Counted from the first letter of the stretch, positions 52,267 to 62,121 are shown. The stretch: 64,000 nt of DNA from Flavobacterium pectinovorum (GCF_006438875.1 NZ_RCZH01000005.1:310001-374000), one strand, 5' to 3'. Translations and numbers: made by a program. The notes: a model not told the origin generated them from the letters alone.

Positions 52267-52279
52267 AAACCTACTAATT

Positions 52280-54196
52280 ATGAGAGAGTTTTTAACGATT
52301 TCTCTTGTGTTTATTTTGTCTTTTAACAAAATAACTGCGCAAGATTCAATTATTGAATACAAAATTCAAAAAGGAGAAACCGCCTATTTTATTGCCCAAA
52401 AATACAAGGTTTCGATTGATGAAATTTACAAACTCAACCCCGAAGCACAAAACGGAATCAAAGACAATCAAATTATTAAGATTCCGGTTCACGGTGTAGA
52501 AAAACAAAATTCAGACCAACAAAATACTCATGTTGTTGTTGCCAAAGAAACGCTTTACAGCATTTCGAAACAATACGGACTTAAAGTCGAAGCTCTTCAA
52601 AGTGCAAACACAATTCTTGCAAACGGACTTCAGATTGGTCAGGAATTAATTATTCCGCAGAATACTGCAAATCCTTCCAAAACAGAAATTACAGCTTCTT
52701 CTAAAGTTACACATCAGGTCGTAGCCAAAGAATCTTTGTTTAGCATCGCGAGACAATACAATGTGTCGGTTCAGGATTTAGAAATCCTGAATAAAGAGCT
52801 TCTTCAAAACGGATTGCAGATTGGTCAGACGGTTGCAATTCCTAACAAACGAAAAACTTTAGACGGACGTGTTCGCGTGATTAATCAGGAAACTGTTTTT
52901 CATGTGGTCGAGCCAAAGGAAACCAAATTTTCGATTGCTAAAAAATACGGAATTTCTATCGATCAGTTAGAATCTCAAAACCCTGAAATTGTAAACGGAT
53001 TGGTTGTGGGCAATAAATTAGCCATTAATACCAAAGAGGTTAAACCAACAAACGAAAGCGAAGAATTGATGTTGGCTCTTGCCGAAAAACAAGTCGTAGT
53101 CGAAAAAACAAAAGCCAAAACAGTTGAAATTGATGATTTAAAAGACAGATTGGTTGTTCAGAAAGAAATGAATAAGAAAATTATAAAAATTAATGATTTG
53201 AAAGTCAACCTGAATGACATGAACGGTTCTAAGGAAAATTCGGTTGAGAAATTGCGTTTGGTTCTGGAAGCCAATAAAAATGTACAGGATATTTTAATGG
53301 CAAAATTAGATTCATTAGTAAATACAATGAACAACGATTTGGTCGATTTGAAAAGAATGGATATTTTGAATGTAGACGAATCGAAACGTCTGGAAAAACA
53401 ATCGTATGAAAGCATCGGGAAAACCAGCGATTTATCTTCTCAATTAAAGAAAGAATTAGCTGAAAACCGAAAAGCATATGCTGGTTTAATGAATAAAGTA
53501 GAGCAAATTGCTTCTGAAGAAAATAAGGAATACAAGAAAAAAATCCGTGAAAGCGAGAAAAATAAAGCTTCAACTTCTTTACAGAAACGTCTTTTTTTAG
53601 AAGAAATCAAACATTATAAAATCGATCAGGAACAAGGCGATGCGCAAAATCAGCTTTTGATTGCAAAAATAGATTCCCTGGATACTCAGAAAAAAATTGA
53701 AGTAAAACGTCATATCAGTAAAGCTTCATTTTATAGTATGGAAGCCCGAAAATTTGATGATAAACTGGCTTTGGTAAAATTGAAAAAGTATCAGGATGAA
53801 GCGGTTAAAAATCAAAGTAAAACAACTTCGGCGGAAGCTTCAAAAACTATTTCGCTGGAAGAAATGAAACGTGAACTTAAGGAAAATCCTCTTAAAAATA
53901 ATAAGACGATAAAGGTTGAAATTTTTGATAATCTTAAAGAAGTTTCAAACGGCTATTACTTAGTTTTAGGTATATTTACAGACGCGACGCTAAGGGATAA
54001 GCTCATTATGAAACTCATTGATTCTGGTGATTTTAACGCTAGTTTCTTCTTTAACATCAACAGTCTTTCGTATTATGTTTATTCGGATAAGTTCGAAAAT
54101 ATGGAAGAAGTGCTCTATCAATGCAAGAAAAAAGAAGAAGAGGAGTTATATAAAGAGATTGTTATTGCTAAGTTAGAAATTGATCTTAGACAATAA
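52280..54196 (+). CDS. LysM-domain protein with a coiled coil and SPOR-like end
   Basis: 638 aa. Signal peptide 1-20 (ending ITAQ). Four LysM domains: IIEYKIQKGETAYFIAQKYK (about 24), THVVVAKETLYSISKQYGLK (about 83), THQVVAKESLFSIARQYNVS (about 146) and VFHVVEPKETKFSIAKKYGI (about 209). A long charged coiled-coil region follows (about 260-540: KAKTVEIDDLKDRLVVQKEM). The end GYYLVLGIFTDATLRDKLIM KLID with YYVYSDKF resembles a SPOR-like domain. Binds peptidoglycan; a role in the cell envelope. 93 bp before the next LysM gene, same strand. Confidence 0.85.
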   Translation: MREFLTISLVFILSFNKITAQDSIIEYKIQKGETAYFIAQKYKVSIDEIYKLNPEAQNGIKDNQIIKIPVHGVEKQNSDQQNTHVVVAKETLYSISKQYGLKVEALQSANTILANGLQIGQELIIPQNTANPSKTEITASSKVTHQVVAKESLFSIARQYNVSVQDLEILNKELLQNGLQIGQTVAIPNKRKTLDGRVRVINQETVFHVVEPKETKFSIAKKYGISIDQLESQNPEIVNGLVVGNKLAINTKEVKPTNESEELMLALAEKQVVVEKTKAKTVEIDDLKDRLVVQKEMNKKIIKINDLKVNLNDMNGSKENSVEKLRLVLEANKNVQDILMAKLDSLVNTMNNDLVDLKRMDILNVDESKRLEKQSYESIGKTSDLSSQLKKELAENRKAYAGLMNKVEQIASEENKEYKKKIRESEKNKASTSLQKRLFLEEIKHYKIDQEQGDAQNQLLIAKIDSLDTQKKIEVKRHISKASFYSMEARKFDDKLALVKLKKYQDEAVKNQSKTTSAEASKTISLEEMKRELKENPLKNNKTIKVEIFDNLKEVSNGYYLVLGIFTDATLRDKLIMKLIDSGDFNASFFFNINSLSYYVYSDKFENMEEVLYQCKKKEEEELYKEIVIAKLEIDLRQ

Positions 54197-54289
54197 TTAG
54201 CGCAAAATTAACAAGTGGCAAGAATCTTGTTTTAAACAGAATTAGTAACTTGTTTTTGAATTAGAAATTAAATTGTTTTAAGTCCTATT

Positions 54290-56392
54290 ATGAAATATTA
54301 TTCAACATTATTGTCTCTGGTTTTTTTTGTAACCTGTAATGCTTTTTCACAAGAAAAAGTAGTTAAATATACGGTTTCAAGCGGAGAAACAGTTAACCAG
54401 ATTGCCTTAAAATTTAAGGTTACGCCTTATGATATTTATGCACTAAATCCGGATGCGAGAAACGGAGTAAAACCAAATGCGGTTTTATTGATTCCAACAA
54501 ATGGTGCTAAAGCTGTTTCTAAAACAGAAGAAAAAGCAGCAAAAAAAACTGTGGGTAAGAATCCAGGTACACATGAGGTACAGCCTAAAGAAACATTATT
54601 TGGAATTGAAAAAAAATATGATATTACCGATGAAGCTTTAAAAGCAGCAAATCCTTTTTTAGTAAAAGATGGTTTGCAAATAGGGCAAACATTGGTGATT
54701 CCTGCAAAAGGATCAACGGTAAAAACAGCAGCTGCGGCTGCCAAAGCTGTAAAATCTGTTGCACAGGAAAAGTATGTATATCATGATGTTATTGCGAAAG
54801 AAACTAAATTTTCGATTGCAAAAAAATACAATACGACAGTTGAAGATTTAGAAAAACGTAATCCTGAAATTGTTTCGAGTTTGCCGGTAGGATATCGAGT
54901 GACTATAAAAGGTACAGCTCCTAAAACGGAAACTCCTGCTCAAACCGTAACGAATGTTGCTAAACCTGCTGAAACTAAAAAAGCGGTTGAAACTACAAAA
55001 AAAGCAACTTCTTATATGGAGTATCAGGTAAAACCGAAAGAAACTTTTTATAGTTTAGGCAGAACTTTTCATATTTCTCAAGAAGATTTAACAGCCTTAA
55101 ATCCTGCGCTTGCTGAAGGTGTAAAAGAAGGAATGGTTTTAAAAGTTCCTGCAGGATATTTAGCGCCACAAGCAATTATTCCTCAGGCACAACCTGTTGA
55201 AAAAGCTACTGAACAAGCCATTGACAGATCAACTGAAAGTACTGCGGGTATTAAAGTAGTTGATAAAGTAAAATCTGAAACTGTTTCTGCAAATCCGGAA
55301 ATAGTGGAGTTGACTAAAAAAAGAGGTCAGACTGAGCGTAAAAAGTTAGTTTTATTATTGCCTTTTAATTTGGCAAAAATGCAAAATGATACTACAAGTT
55401 CGGCTAACAGAATCAAAAATGATAAGTTCCTGAATATGACTCTTGATTTTTATTCTGGAGCTATGATGGCGATTGATTCGGCCAAAACTTTAAAATTGCC
55501 AATTGATGTAGCGATTTATGATTCTCAGGAAACTAAAAGTTCTTCGAATATTTCGAGTTTAATTGCTCAGAATAAATTACAGGATGCAGATGCTGTTGTT
55601 GGACCATTTTATCAAAGTAATGCCGAAACTACGGCTAACGCATTGCATTCGTACAATGTTCCTGTGATCTCGCCATTATCAAAAGATTCGGCGAATCCAA
55701 TTGATAATTTATACCAGACAATACCATCAAATGATGTAGTTAGAAATGCAGTTTTTGATTATATGCGTTCTAAAAACGGAAATATTGTTGCGGTAGTAGA
55801 CAAGAAAAAAGAATCTGTTGTTAACTATATCAAACAAAACCAAAAAGGAGTTGTTTTTGCTGCTTTGACTGAAACTGGAGGATTGGATGTAGCGAACTTA
55901 AAAAGCTCATTATTGCCAAACCGAATGAATTATGTAGTAATGGAAACAGGTAATACTGCCATGGTTAAAACTACCATTAAGGCTTTGCTTGATGCACAAA
56001 AAACATGTCAGGTACAATTGGTGATTTTAGAACCAAACAGTACACTTGATACAGACGAAATTAGTTTTGATAACCTGGTAAAATTGAAATTAATGTATCC
56101 TTCTGTTACAAGAGAAAGTGATGAACAGCCTGTTTTAATTTTCGAAAAAGAATACCGATTAAAAAACAAAGTGAATCCAAATACGTACGCAACGCGTGGA
56201 TTTGACGTAACTTTTGATGCGATGATGCGTTTGGTACAAGGAAAAACATATCAGGAAACAGCAGATTTAATGACAACAGAACAAGTTGATAATAAATTTC
56301 AATATTATAAAAAAGAAGACGGCGGACACGCTAATAAAGGTGTTTACATTTTATATTATGACACCGATTTAACTTTAAAAGTAGCAAATTAA
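54290..56392 (+). CDS. LysM-domain protein with a C-terminal periplasmic-binding-like domain
   Basis: 700 aa. Signal peptide 1-20 (ending AFSQ). Four LysM domains: VKYTVSSGETVNQIALKFKV (about 24), THEVQPKETLFGIEKKYDIT (about 94), VYHDVIAKETKFSIAKKYNT (about 160) and MEYQVKPKETFYSLGRTFHI (about 243). From about 345 a periplasmic-binding type I-like region: LVLLLPFNLAKMQNDTTSSA, NMTLDFYSGAMMAIDSAKTL KLPIDVAIYDSQE, ADAVVGPFYQSNAETTANAL. This layout is like LpoA-type activators of peptidoglycan synthesis (inference). The start codon of the OsmC-like gene overlaps its stop by 1 bp. Confidence 0.86.
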   Translation: MKYYSTLLSLVFFVTCNAFSQEKVVKYTVSSGETVNQIALKFKVTPYDIYALNPDARNGVKPNAVLLIPTNGAKAVSKTEEKAAKKTVGKNPGTHEVQPKETLFGIEKKYDITDEALKAANPFLVKDGLQIGQTLVIPAKGSTVKTAAAAAKAVKSVAQEKYVYHDVIAKETKFSIAKKYNTTVEDLEKRNPEIVSSLPVGYRVTIKGTAPKTETPAQTVTNVAKPAETKKAVETTKKATSYMEYQVKPKETFYSLGRTFHISQEDLTALNPALAEGVKEGMVLKVPAGYLAPQAIIPQAQPVEKATEQAIDRSTESTAGIKVVDKVKSETVSANPEIVELTKKRGQTERKKLVLLLPFNLAKMQNDTTSSANRIKNDKFLNMTLDFYSGAMMAIDSAKTLKLPIDVAIYDSQETKSSSNISSLIAQNKLQDADAVVGPFYQSNAETTANALHSYNVPVISPLSKDSANPIDNLYQTIPSNDVVRNAVFDYMRSKNGNIVAVVDKKKESVVNYIKQNQKGVVFAALTETGGLDVANLKSSLLPNRMNYVVMETGNTAMVKTTIKALLDAQKTCQVQLVILEPNSTLDTDEISFDNLVKLKLMYPSVTRESDEQPVLIFEKEYRLKNKVNPNTYATRGFDVTFDAMMRLVQGKTYQETADLMTTEQVDNKFQYYKKEDGGHANKGVYILYYDTDLTLKVAN

Positions 56393-56793
56393 TGACATCA
56401 AAAGTAACCTATTTAGGAGATTTAAGAACGAGCTCAATTCATACGCAATCGGGGAGCGAATTAATCTCTGATGCACCACTAGATAATAATGGAAAAGGCG
56501 AAGCTTTTTCTCCAACTGATACAGTTGCCAATGCTTTAGCAAGCTGCATGATGACTATTATGGGAATCAAAGCACGCGATTTGAACTTAGATTTTAGTGG
56601 TTCGACTGCCGAAGTAACGAAAATTATGAACGCTGAACCAAGAAGAATTGGTGCAATCGAAATTGTTTTTGACATGCAAGGTGTTGAAGACGAAAAAAGT
56701 AGAACTATTCTGGAACGTGCCGGAATGACTTGTCCGGTGTTTTTGAGTTTAAGTTCAGAAATTGAAAAACGTATTACTTTTAACTGGAAGTAA
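56392..56793 (+). CDS. OsmC family peroxiredoxin-like protein
   Basis: 133 aa, cytoplasmic. OsmC/Ohr fold with the two conserved cysteines: NALASCMMTIMGIKARDLNL (about 44) and GMTCPVFLSLSSEIEKRITF (about 113). Known family role: thiol-dependent reduction of organic peroxides. Its ATG overlaps the stop of the LysM gene (TAATG), so the two are translated from one mRNA. Followed by a terminator. Confidence 0.9.
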   Translation: MTSKVTYLGDLRTSSIHTQSGSELISDAPLDNNGKGEAFSPTDTVANALASCMMTIMGIKARDLNLDFSGSTAEVTKIMNAEPRRIGAIEIVFDMQGVEDEKSRTILERAGMTCPVFLSLSSEIEKRITFNWK

Positions 56794-56812
56794 TTCCGAA
56801 TTTAATAAAAGC

Positions 56813-56848
56813 AAAAAGCCATCCGATGAACGTCGGGTGGCTTTTTTA
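56813..56848 (+). terminator. Terminator of the OsmC gene
   Basis: AAAAAGCCATCCGA / TCGGGTGGCTTTTTT stem (one G-T pair), followed by T residues. Confidence 0.85.
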
Positions 56849-57099
56849 GTTATAATATTTACTGGTATTTGCGATATCCTGCAAGGTCTTTTTCTGACTT
56901 TGAAGGTAATAATAAGTCAAAGATTTTAGAAATATTTAGTTACATTACTTATTGTTTTGTAAATAAAATCAGCGTGTATCTGCTTTAATCTGCAGAATCT
57001 GCGTGAAATTTTTTGGCGACAGATTAAAAAGATTTTTTTTCACGCAGATTCTGCAGATTAAAGTAGATTTAATTTTAGATTATAAATTAAATAGATAAT

Positions 57100-57128
57100 A
57101 CCTAACAGGTTTTAAAAACCTGTTAGGA
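57100..57128 (-). terminator. Terminator-like hairpin after the GH35 gene
   Basis: CCTAACAGG / CCTGTTAGG arms around an A/T-rich centre, 14 bp past the stop at 57142. Same arms as at 28081-28112. Confidence 0.6.
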
Positions 57129-57141
57129 TAAAAAAGGTTTA

Positions 57142-59001
57142 CTATTGTCCTTTTTCAGCTTTTAAATCTTCGAGAATTGGAATATTTAAAGTTTTTACTT
57201 CTTTTTGAATAACATCATTTTTTTGTTCGAAAATCATAATGCTGTTTTTGCCTTTTTTAAGCCAGCATCCCGGTAAATAAAGTGTTTGTTGTGGACCAAC
57301 GCTCCAGTAACGGCCAATATTGATTCCGTTTACAAATACAATTCCTTTTCCAAAATCGCGCATGTCCAGAAAAGTATCTCCGGTTTTACTAAGTTCAAAA
57401 GTTCCCTGATATAGCGTTGGGCGGTTTACTTTTCCAGAATTTTTGTAGGCATCCAAATTTGGTTCCTGCGTCATTGGTAATTGATACATTTTCCAATCGC
57501 CGGTAATCGTTTCACCGTTGATAATAACAGGGCTAATGATTCCTTTATTATTGGCATTAATTTGAGAACCATAATTAATACGCCCCATATTTTCGACCAG
57601 AATGTCTAAAGTTGCATTAAAAGGAACTTCAATTTCGCAATCGTATTTTTTGTAATAACGGTTTAATTCGGCAATCTTTTTTCCATTTACATAAACAATG
57701 GCATAATCGCGTAATCCGTTTAATTCCAGTTTTCCGCTGATAGGCTGAGTAAATCTTTTGCTGTACCAAACATAACCATCACCTTGATTTAATTGCTCAA
57801 ATGTTAACGGATTATCATTTATGATTGGTGTGATTTTAGCTTTTACATCGGCTAAATCAACAACTTTTGTTAAAGTAATATTCGGGATTGTGATTACTGG
57901 CATTTTCTCCGGAACTGCGGGAGTTTCTTTTGTTTTTAGTAATTCTCTTAAAGCATTATATTTTGGCGTTGCCCAACCAGCCTCACTAATTGGAGCATCA
58001 TAATCATAAGATGTCATATCAGGCTGAATATCGTGCTCTTTGTCATAGTTAGCGCCAGAGGTAAACCCAAAATTAGTTCCTCCATGTACCATATAATAGT
58101 TGAATGAAACCTGATTGTCTAGATATTTTTTAGTTTGCTGAACTGTTTCTTCCGCAGTTTGCGTTGGGAACGGTTCTGCCCAATGATCTAACCAACCAGG
58201 ATAAAATTCAGCAACCATATAAGGACCTTGTCCATTATGGTATTGATCGACTACTTTTTTCAGTTTAGTAATATCACTTTCGCCATTTGCAGTTGGCAAT
58301 GCACCCGGCAAAGCGCCACCTTCAAACAACCAACTTCCGTCTGAGGTAAAAAACGGAACTTCAAAACCAACATCTTTTAATTGCTGAAATACGACTGAAC
58401 TGTATTTTTTATGCTCGTCAAGCGAAATATCCTTACGTTGCGCTACATAAGAACCGAATTCGTTTTCACCCTGAACCATAATAATTGGTCCGCCTTTGGT
58501 AATTTGCAAAGCCGCGACTTGTTTGTATAACTCCGTAAAATAAGCTTTTGTAGCCGCTAAATATGCCGCATTGTTTCCGCGAATAACCATATTGGGAACA
58601 TTTTGTAAAAACCACGGATAACCGCCAAATTCCCATTCGGCACAAACATATGGACCCGGACGTAAGATTACAAACAAACCTTCTTCCTGAGCCGTTTTAA
58701 TATATTCGGCTAAGTTTTTGTTTCCGGTTTTAAAATCCCAAACTCCGGGCGCAATTTCATGATAATTCCAGAAAACATAAGTCGCAACAGCATTTAATCC
58801 CATAGCTTTCATCATTTTTAAGCGATGACGCCAATACGGTTGCGGAATGCGGGAATAATGCATTTCACCCGAATGAATCTGAATCGGTTTTCCGTTCAAT
58901 AAAAAATTCCCATCGCTAATCGCAAAAGTCTGCTTTTGTTGGGCTGATATAGTAGAAATTGTGAAAATCGAAAATAGCAGTATAAAGTATATTTTTTTCA
59001 T
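57142..59001 (-). CDS. GH35 beta-galactosidase
   Basis: 619 aa. Signal peptide 1-20 (ending ISAQ). GH35 core: GEMHYSRIPQPYWRHRLKMM KAMGLNAVATYVFWNYHE and GLFVILRPGPYVCAEWEFGG YPWFLQ. The acid/base Glu is in IIMVQGENEFGSY and the nucleophile Glu in YMVAEFYPGWLDHWAEPF. C-terminal galactose-binding-like domain with FLDMRDFGKGIVFVNGINIG RYW. Exported; cuts beta-galactosides. Third gene (in transcription order) after DUF3472 and GH109, 98 bp from the latter. Confidence 0.94.
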   Translation of the reverse strand: MKKIYFILLFSIFTISTISAQQKQTFAISDGNFLLNGKPIQIHSGEMHYSRIPQPYWRHRLKMMKAMGLNAVATYVFWNYHEIAPGVWDFKTGNKNLAEYIKTAQEEGLFVILRPGPYVCAEWEFGGYPWFLQNVPNMVIRGNNAAYLAATKAYFTELYKQVAALQITKGGPIIMVQGENEFGSYVAQRKDISLDEHKKYSSVVFQQLKDVGFEVPFFTSDGSWLFEGGALPGALPTANGESDITKLKKVVDQYHNGQGPYMVAEFYPGWLDHWAEPFPTQTAEETVQQTKKYLDNQVSFNYYMVHGGTNFGFTSGANYDKEHDIQPDMTSYDYDAPISEAGWATPKYNALRELLKTKETPAVPEKMPVITIPNITLTKVVDLADVKAKITPIINDNPLTFEQLNQGDGYVWYSKRFTQPISGKLELNGLRDYAIVYVNGKKIAELNRYYKKYDCEIEVPFNATLDILVENMGRINYGSQINANNKGIISPVIINGETITGDWKMYQLPMTQEPNLDAYKNSGKVNRPTLYQGTFELSKTGDTFLDMRDFGKGIVFVNGINIGRYWSVGPQQTLYLPGCWLKKGKNSIMIFEQKNDVIQKEVKTLNIPILEDLKAEKGQ

Positions 59002-59099
59002 TTTAATTATCGTTTAATTCTTCTTTAGAAATGTCATTAAATAAGCAAGAGAGCACCATGACTTGCCCTCTTGCTTCCTTTCAACTAACCAATAAATAT

Positions 59100-60479
59100 T
59101 TATTCTGAAAACTCTAATTTTTGTAATTTGTTCCATCCACCACGAGTGAAATCCGGAATTTCTACAGGAACAGAACCTTTGTCAAGCGAGATCTCCGTTA
59201 AAGGACCTAAGCAAGACCATTCTGCCAAATCATAAACATCCATATCCAGCGGAAGCCCTTTTTGTAAACAATGAATCAAACGATAGTCCATAACGAAATC
59301 CATTCCGCCGTGACCGCCTACTTTTTTAGCTTGTTCTTCGATATTTTTCACCATCGGGTGTTTGTATTTTTCCATCAAAGCCTTTTTTACTTCTTCGGGA
59401 ACAAAAGAATGTGCGCTTAATTTTTCGTGATTTGGTTTTACATCATCACCTAATTTGTCACCGTCTAAAGCATAACCTTCCAAAGGATATTTGTTTGCAA
59501 AACCTTTTGTTCCGCTCAATTGGTACATTCTGCTGTAAGGACGAGGAGAAGTAACATCGTGCTGAATTTGAATTGTTTTTCCGTTTTCAGTACGAATCAT
59601 TGTCATTGTGTGATCTCCGTTTCTAAAATCTTTAATTTCCTGACCGGATTTTTCTTTGATATAAGCAGGATTTCCAACTGCTTTTGTGTCCATAGAAACC
59701 AGAAAATTCATTTTGTCACCACGATGAATATTCAAAGCCTGACAAGCAGGTCCCATTCCGTGCGTGGCATAAACATCTCCACGATGTTTAATATTATAAT
59801 CCATTCTCCAATTGTTCCAATATTCACCCCAAAAAGGTTGTAAACCATGAATATAAGAACCTTCAGCGTGAAGAATTTCTCCAAATAAACCTTGTTGCGC
59901 CATGTTTAATGTCGTCAATTCGAAGAAATCATAAACACAATTTTCAAGTTGCATACAATGTTTTCTGGTTTTTTCGGAAGTATCGATAAGATCCCAAATT
60001 TCCTTCATTGTTAAAGCTCCGGGAACTTCAATTGCAACGTGTTTTCCATCTTTCATTGCTTGAACACCTATTAACGCATGATGTTTCCAATCTGTCGCAA
60101 CATAAACTAAATCTACATTTGGTAACGCGGTTACTTTTCTCCACGTATTTTCGTCTCCAAAAAATTCCTGTGCTTTTGGAAGTCCGGCTTTGGTTAGAAT
60201 TTCATTTGCCGATTGTGTGTTTTTTTCCAGCATATCGCAAAGTGCCACGATTTCGACCCCAGGAATATGCGTCATACGTTCAACAGCTCCAGGACCACGC
60301 ATTCCAAGTCCGATAAAAGCAACGCGAACAGTAGGAATGGGGTCTGTAGCCAAACGTAAAACATCTTGTTGCCCTTTTGGACGCGATGGTGCTTTGGTTT
60401 TAATCATTTGTGCTGATGCAATTGTTCCTCCGAACAAAACAAAAGCTATTAGAATAAATTTTAAAAATCTGGTTTTCAT
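59100..60479 (-). CDS. GH109-type Gfo/Idh/MocA family protein
   Basis: 459 aa. Signal peptide 1-24 (ending ASAQ). NAD-binding fold: VRVAFIGLGMRGPGAVERMT HIPGVEIVALCD; catalytic domain: DGKHVAIEVPGALTMKEIWD, IHGLQPFWGEYWNNWRMDYN and GDVYATHGMGPACQALNIHR GDKM. These match GH109 enzymes (alpha-N-acetylgalactosaminidase type), which need bound NAD+ although exported. It is 28 bp after the DUF3472 gene and before the GH35 gene. Confidence 0.9.
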   Translation of the reverse strand: MKTRFLKFILIAFVLFGGTIASAQMIKTKAPSRPKGQQDVLRLATDPIPTVRVAFIGLGMRGPGAVERMTHIPGVEIVALCDMLEKNTQSANEILTKAGLPKAQEFFGDENTWRKVTALPNVDLVYVATDWKHHALIGVQAMKDGKHVAIEVPGALTMKEIWDLIDTSEKTRKHCMQLENCVYDFFELTTLNMAQQGLFGEILHAEGSYIHGLQPFWGEYWNNWRMDYNIKHRGDVYATHGMGPACQALNIHRGDKMNFLVSMDTKAVGNPAYIKEKSGQEIKDFRNGDHTMTMIRTENGKTIQIQHDVTSPRPYSRMYQLSGTKGFANKYPLEGYALDGDKLGDDVKPNHEKLSAHSFVPEEVKKALMEKYKHPMVKNIEEQAKKVGGHGGMDFVMDYRLIHCLQKGLPLDMDVYDLAEWSCLGPLTEISLDKGSVPVEIPDFTRGGWNKLQKLEFSE

Positions 60480-60507
60480 AGGTAAGTTTAGTTTTGAAAT
60501 TAATTTA

Positions 60508-61827
60508 TTAAGGCAAAGTGCTAAAATTGATTTCCGGTTTTTTGTTGTTTAATGGTCTGGTAAAAATTGTTTTGGGTATCGTATAATCGTTAAAAAATCC
60601 TCCGTCTTTTAGATAAAATGAACCTTTTTCGACTCCGCCGGCAAAATCCATTCGGTATTCTTTTGCGCCAGTATTATCTGTTGTAAAAAGAACAGAATTA
60701 ATTTCTGACCAAATTCCTTTATCATCGCAAATCCATTGATTATTGAATAAAACTTTACGGGATAAATCGCCTTGTTCCGGAATAAAATTTTCGAGAAAAG
60801 AATGAAATCTTTTTAAATAAGTATTGGTTTGCGGACGATTGAAACTGGCAATTAAAAGCCATTTGTTCAATTCAGGAGCAAAAAAGTAAGCGGTGTAATT
60901 GGTGCTGTTATTGTTTTGAGGAACTCCGTGAAGCAAAAACTTATAAGTATTTCCCGCTTTCCAATTGTATTGCAGATAACTTTGTCCGCCAGAACCTTCG
61001 CTTCCAAATTCGCCTGTGTGAACGTTTTCCCCTTTCTTAAGCATTTTAATTTTATGCGTTTCCGGAATACTATTCGGGTCATCTGTATTAAACGGACTCC
61101 AGACAGAGAATAAAATCCTTCTCTCGGTTGCTGAGTTTACCTGAATTCCAAAATATCCTTCGCCAAAACCGTTTGCCATAAAATACGAACCTATTTTATC
61201 CTCATTTTCAGGAACGGTAACTTCGTTATAATACCATTCGGCATTGGTAGTTTGCGGAACCTGATAATTTAGATGTACCGATGGTCCACGGCGTCCCCAA
61301 TGATAAAAGTTTCCTTCGTTATTAGGAACATAAGAGATTTTGCCATCATAATCTTCACTTGAAATTGTTAGGCGATTAATGGACGGAAATTGATTTCCGG
61401 TTTTACTGATTCCTCTTATTTTGATAGCGACATAACCTTCTTTATTGATTTTCCAGTTTCCAACGGTAATTGCCTTTTTTGTAGTATCAAATTTTACTTT
61501 TTTAGAAATTCCGTTGATCGAGAATTCCAATTCTGATTTTCCAAAAACTTCAACTGATTCTTCAACTGTGATTTGAAAAGTTCCTGTTTTGGCAATTCTG
61601 AAATAAGCCGTAAAAATTTCTTTTGAGTCTGTCCAGTTTTCTATGCCATTTTCTGTAATAGTATTGCTTCCGTCAATATGTTTAGAACTAAAAGCATTTC
61701 CGGCAAGCGGCAAAGAAATTTTGGTTTTAGGATTTTCGATTTTGTTTTTTTCAATGAAAGAAGCGCCTTTTATAGAAGAAAAGGAAACTAATATTGAAGC
61801 AAGAAAGAAGTAAAATATATTTTTCAT
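60508..61827 (-). CDS. DUF3472/DUF5077 domain protein
   Basis: 439 aa. Signal peptide about 1-21 (ending SIKG). N-terminal DUF5077-like beta domain (about 45-150: WTDSKEIFTAYFRIAKTGTF). DUF3472 (about 170-400): NFYHWGRRGPSVHLNYQVPQ, YFMANGFGEGYFGIQVNSAT ERRILFSVWSPFNTDDPNSI, GEFGSEGSGGQSYLQYNWKA GNTYKFLLHG. Function of DUF3472 unknown to me; it often sits with glycan-degrading genes. First gene of the operon with GH109 and GH35. Confidence 0.88.
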   Translation of the reverse strand: MKNIFYFFLASILVSFSSIKGASFIEKNKIENPKTKISLPLAGNAFSSKHIDGSNTITENGIENWTDSKEIFTAYFRIAKTGTFQITVEESVEVFGKSELEFSINGISKKVKFDTTKKAITVGNWKINKEGYVAIKIRGISKTGNQFPSINRLTISSEDYDGKISYVPNNEGNFYHWGRRGPSVHLNYQVPQTTNAEWYYNEVTVPENEDKIGSYFMANGFGEGYFGIQVNSATERRILFSVWSPFNTDDPNSIPETHKIKMLKKGENVHTGEFGSEGSGGQSYLQYNWKAGNTYKFLLHGVPQNNNSTNYTAYFFAPELNKWLLIASFNRPQTNTYLKRFHSFLENFIPEQGDLSRKVLFNNQWICDDKGIWSEINSVLFTTDNTGAKEYRMDFAGGVEKGSFYLKDGGFFNDYTIPKTIFTRPLNNKKPEINFSTLP

Positions 61828-61856
61828 TTGATAGATGATTAGTTACTTTTTGAATT

Positions 61857-61886
61857 ACCTCTCTAATGAACCAGATTAGAGAGGTT
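61857..61886. terminator. Terminator-like hairpin
   Basis: ACCTCTCTAAT / ATTAGAGAGGT, perfect 11-bp stem with 7-nt loop. The same arms recur at 62881-62907. It lies upstream of the DUF3472 gene, so it may be part of its 5' region or left over from a repeat. Confidence 0.6.
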
Positions 61887-62074
61887 TCAAAAAACAGAAA
61901 CCTAAAAAATTATGGGTTTTCGTCTAATTGTTTTTATTTAAAAGGCTTTAATTTTTATTTATTAGCTTGTAAATAAGGTTGTTATAATTATTAAAATCAG
62001 AAATAAATAGATGCTTATTTTTTATTGTGTAACGAAACTATCGAATATATTTTGATTAACCAAGAAAAAACACA

Positions 62075-62121
62075 AAAAATGTGCTCGAACACACTTATTT
62101 GGTGTTCTCGAGCACATTTTT
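62075..62121. terminator. Strong hairpin, terminator-like
   Basis: AAAAATGTGCTCGAACAC / GTGTTCTCGAGCACATTTTT stem (one bulged base), 9-nt loop, with A and T runs outside. There is no gene close enough on either side to name as its owner. Confidence 0.65.

Larger units (their letters stand above)
56794..57141. other. Intergenic spacer with hairpins
   Basis: 347 bp, no gene. It holds the OsmC terminator (56813-56848), a long palindrome around 56968-57062 (TCTGCTTTAATCTGCAGAAT.. against ..CTGCAGATTAAAGTAGA) and the CCTAACAGG hairpin at 57100-57128. Confidence 0.7.
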
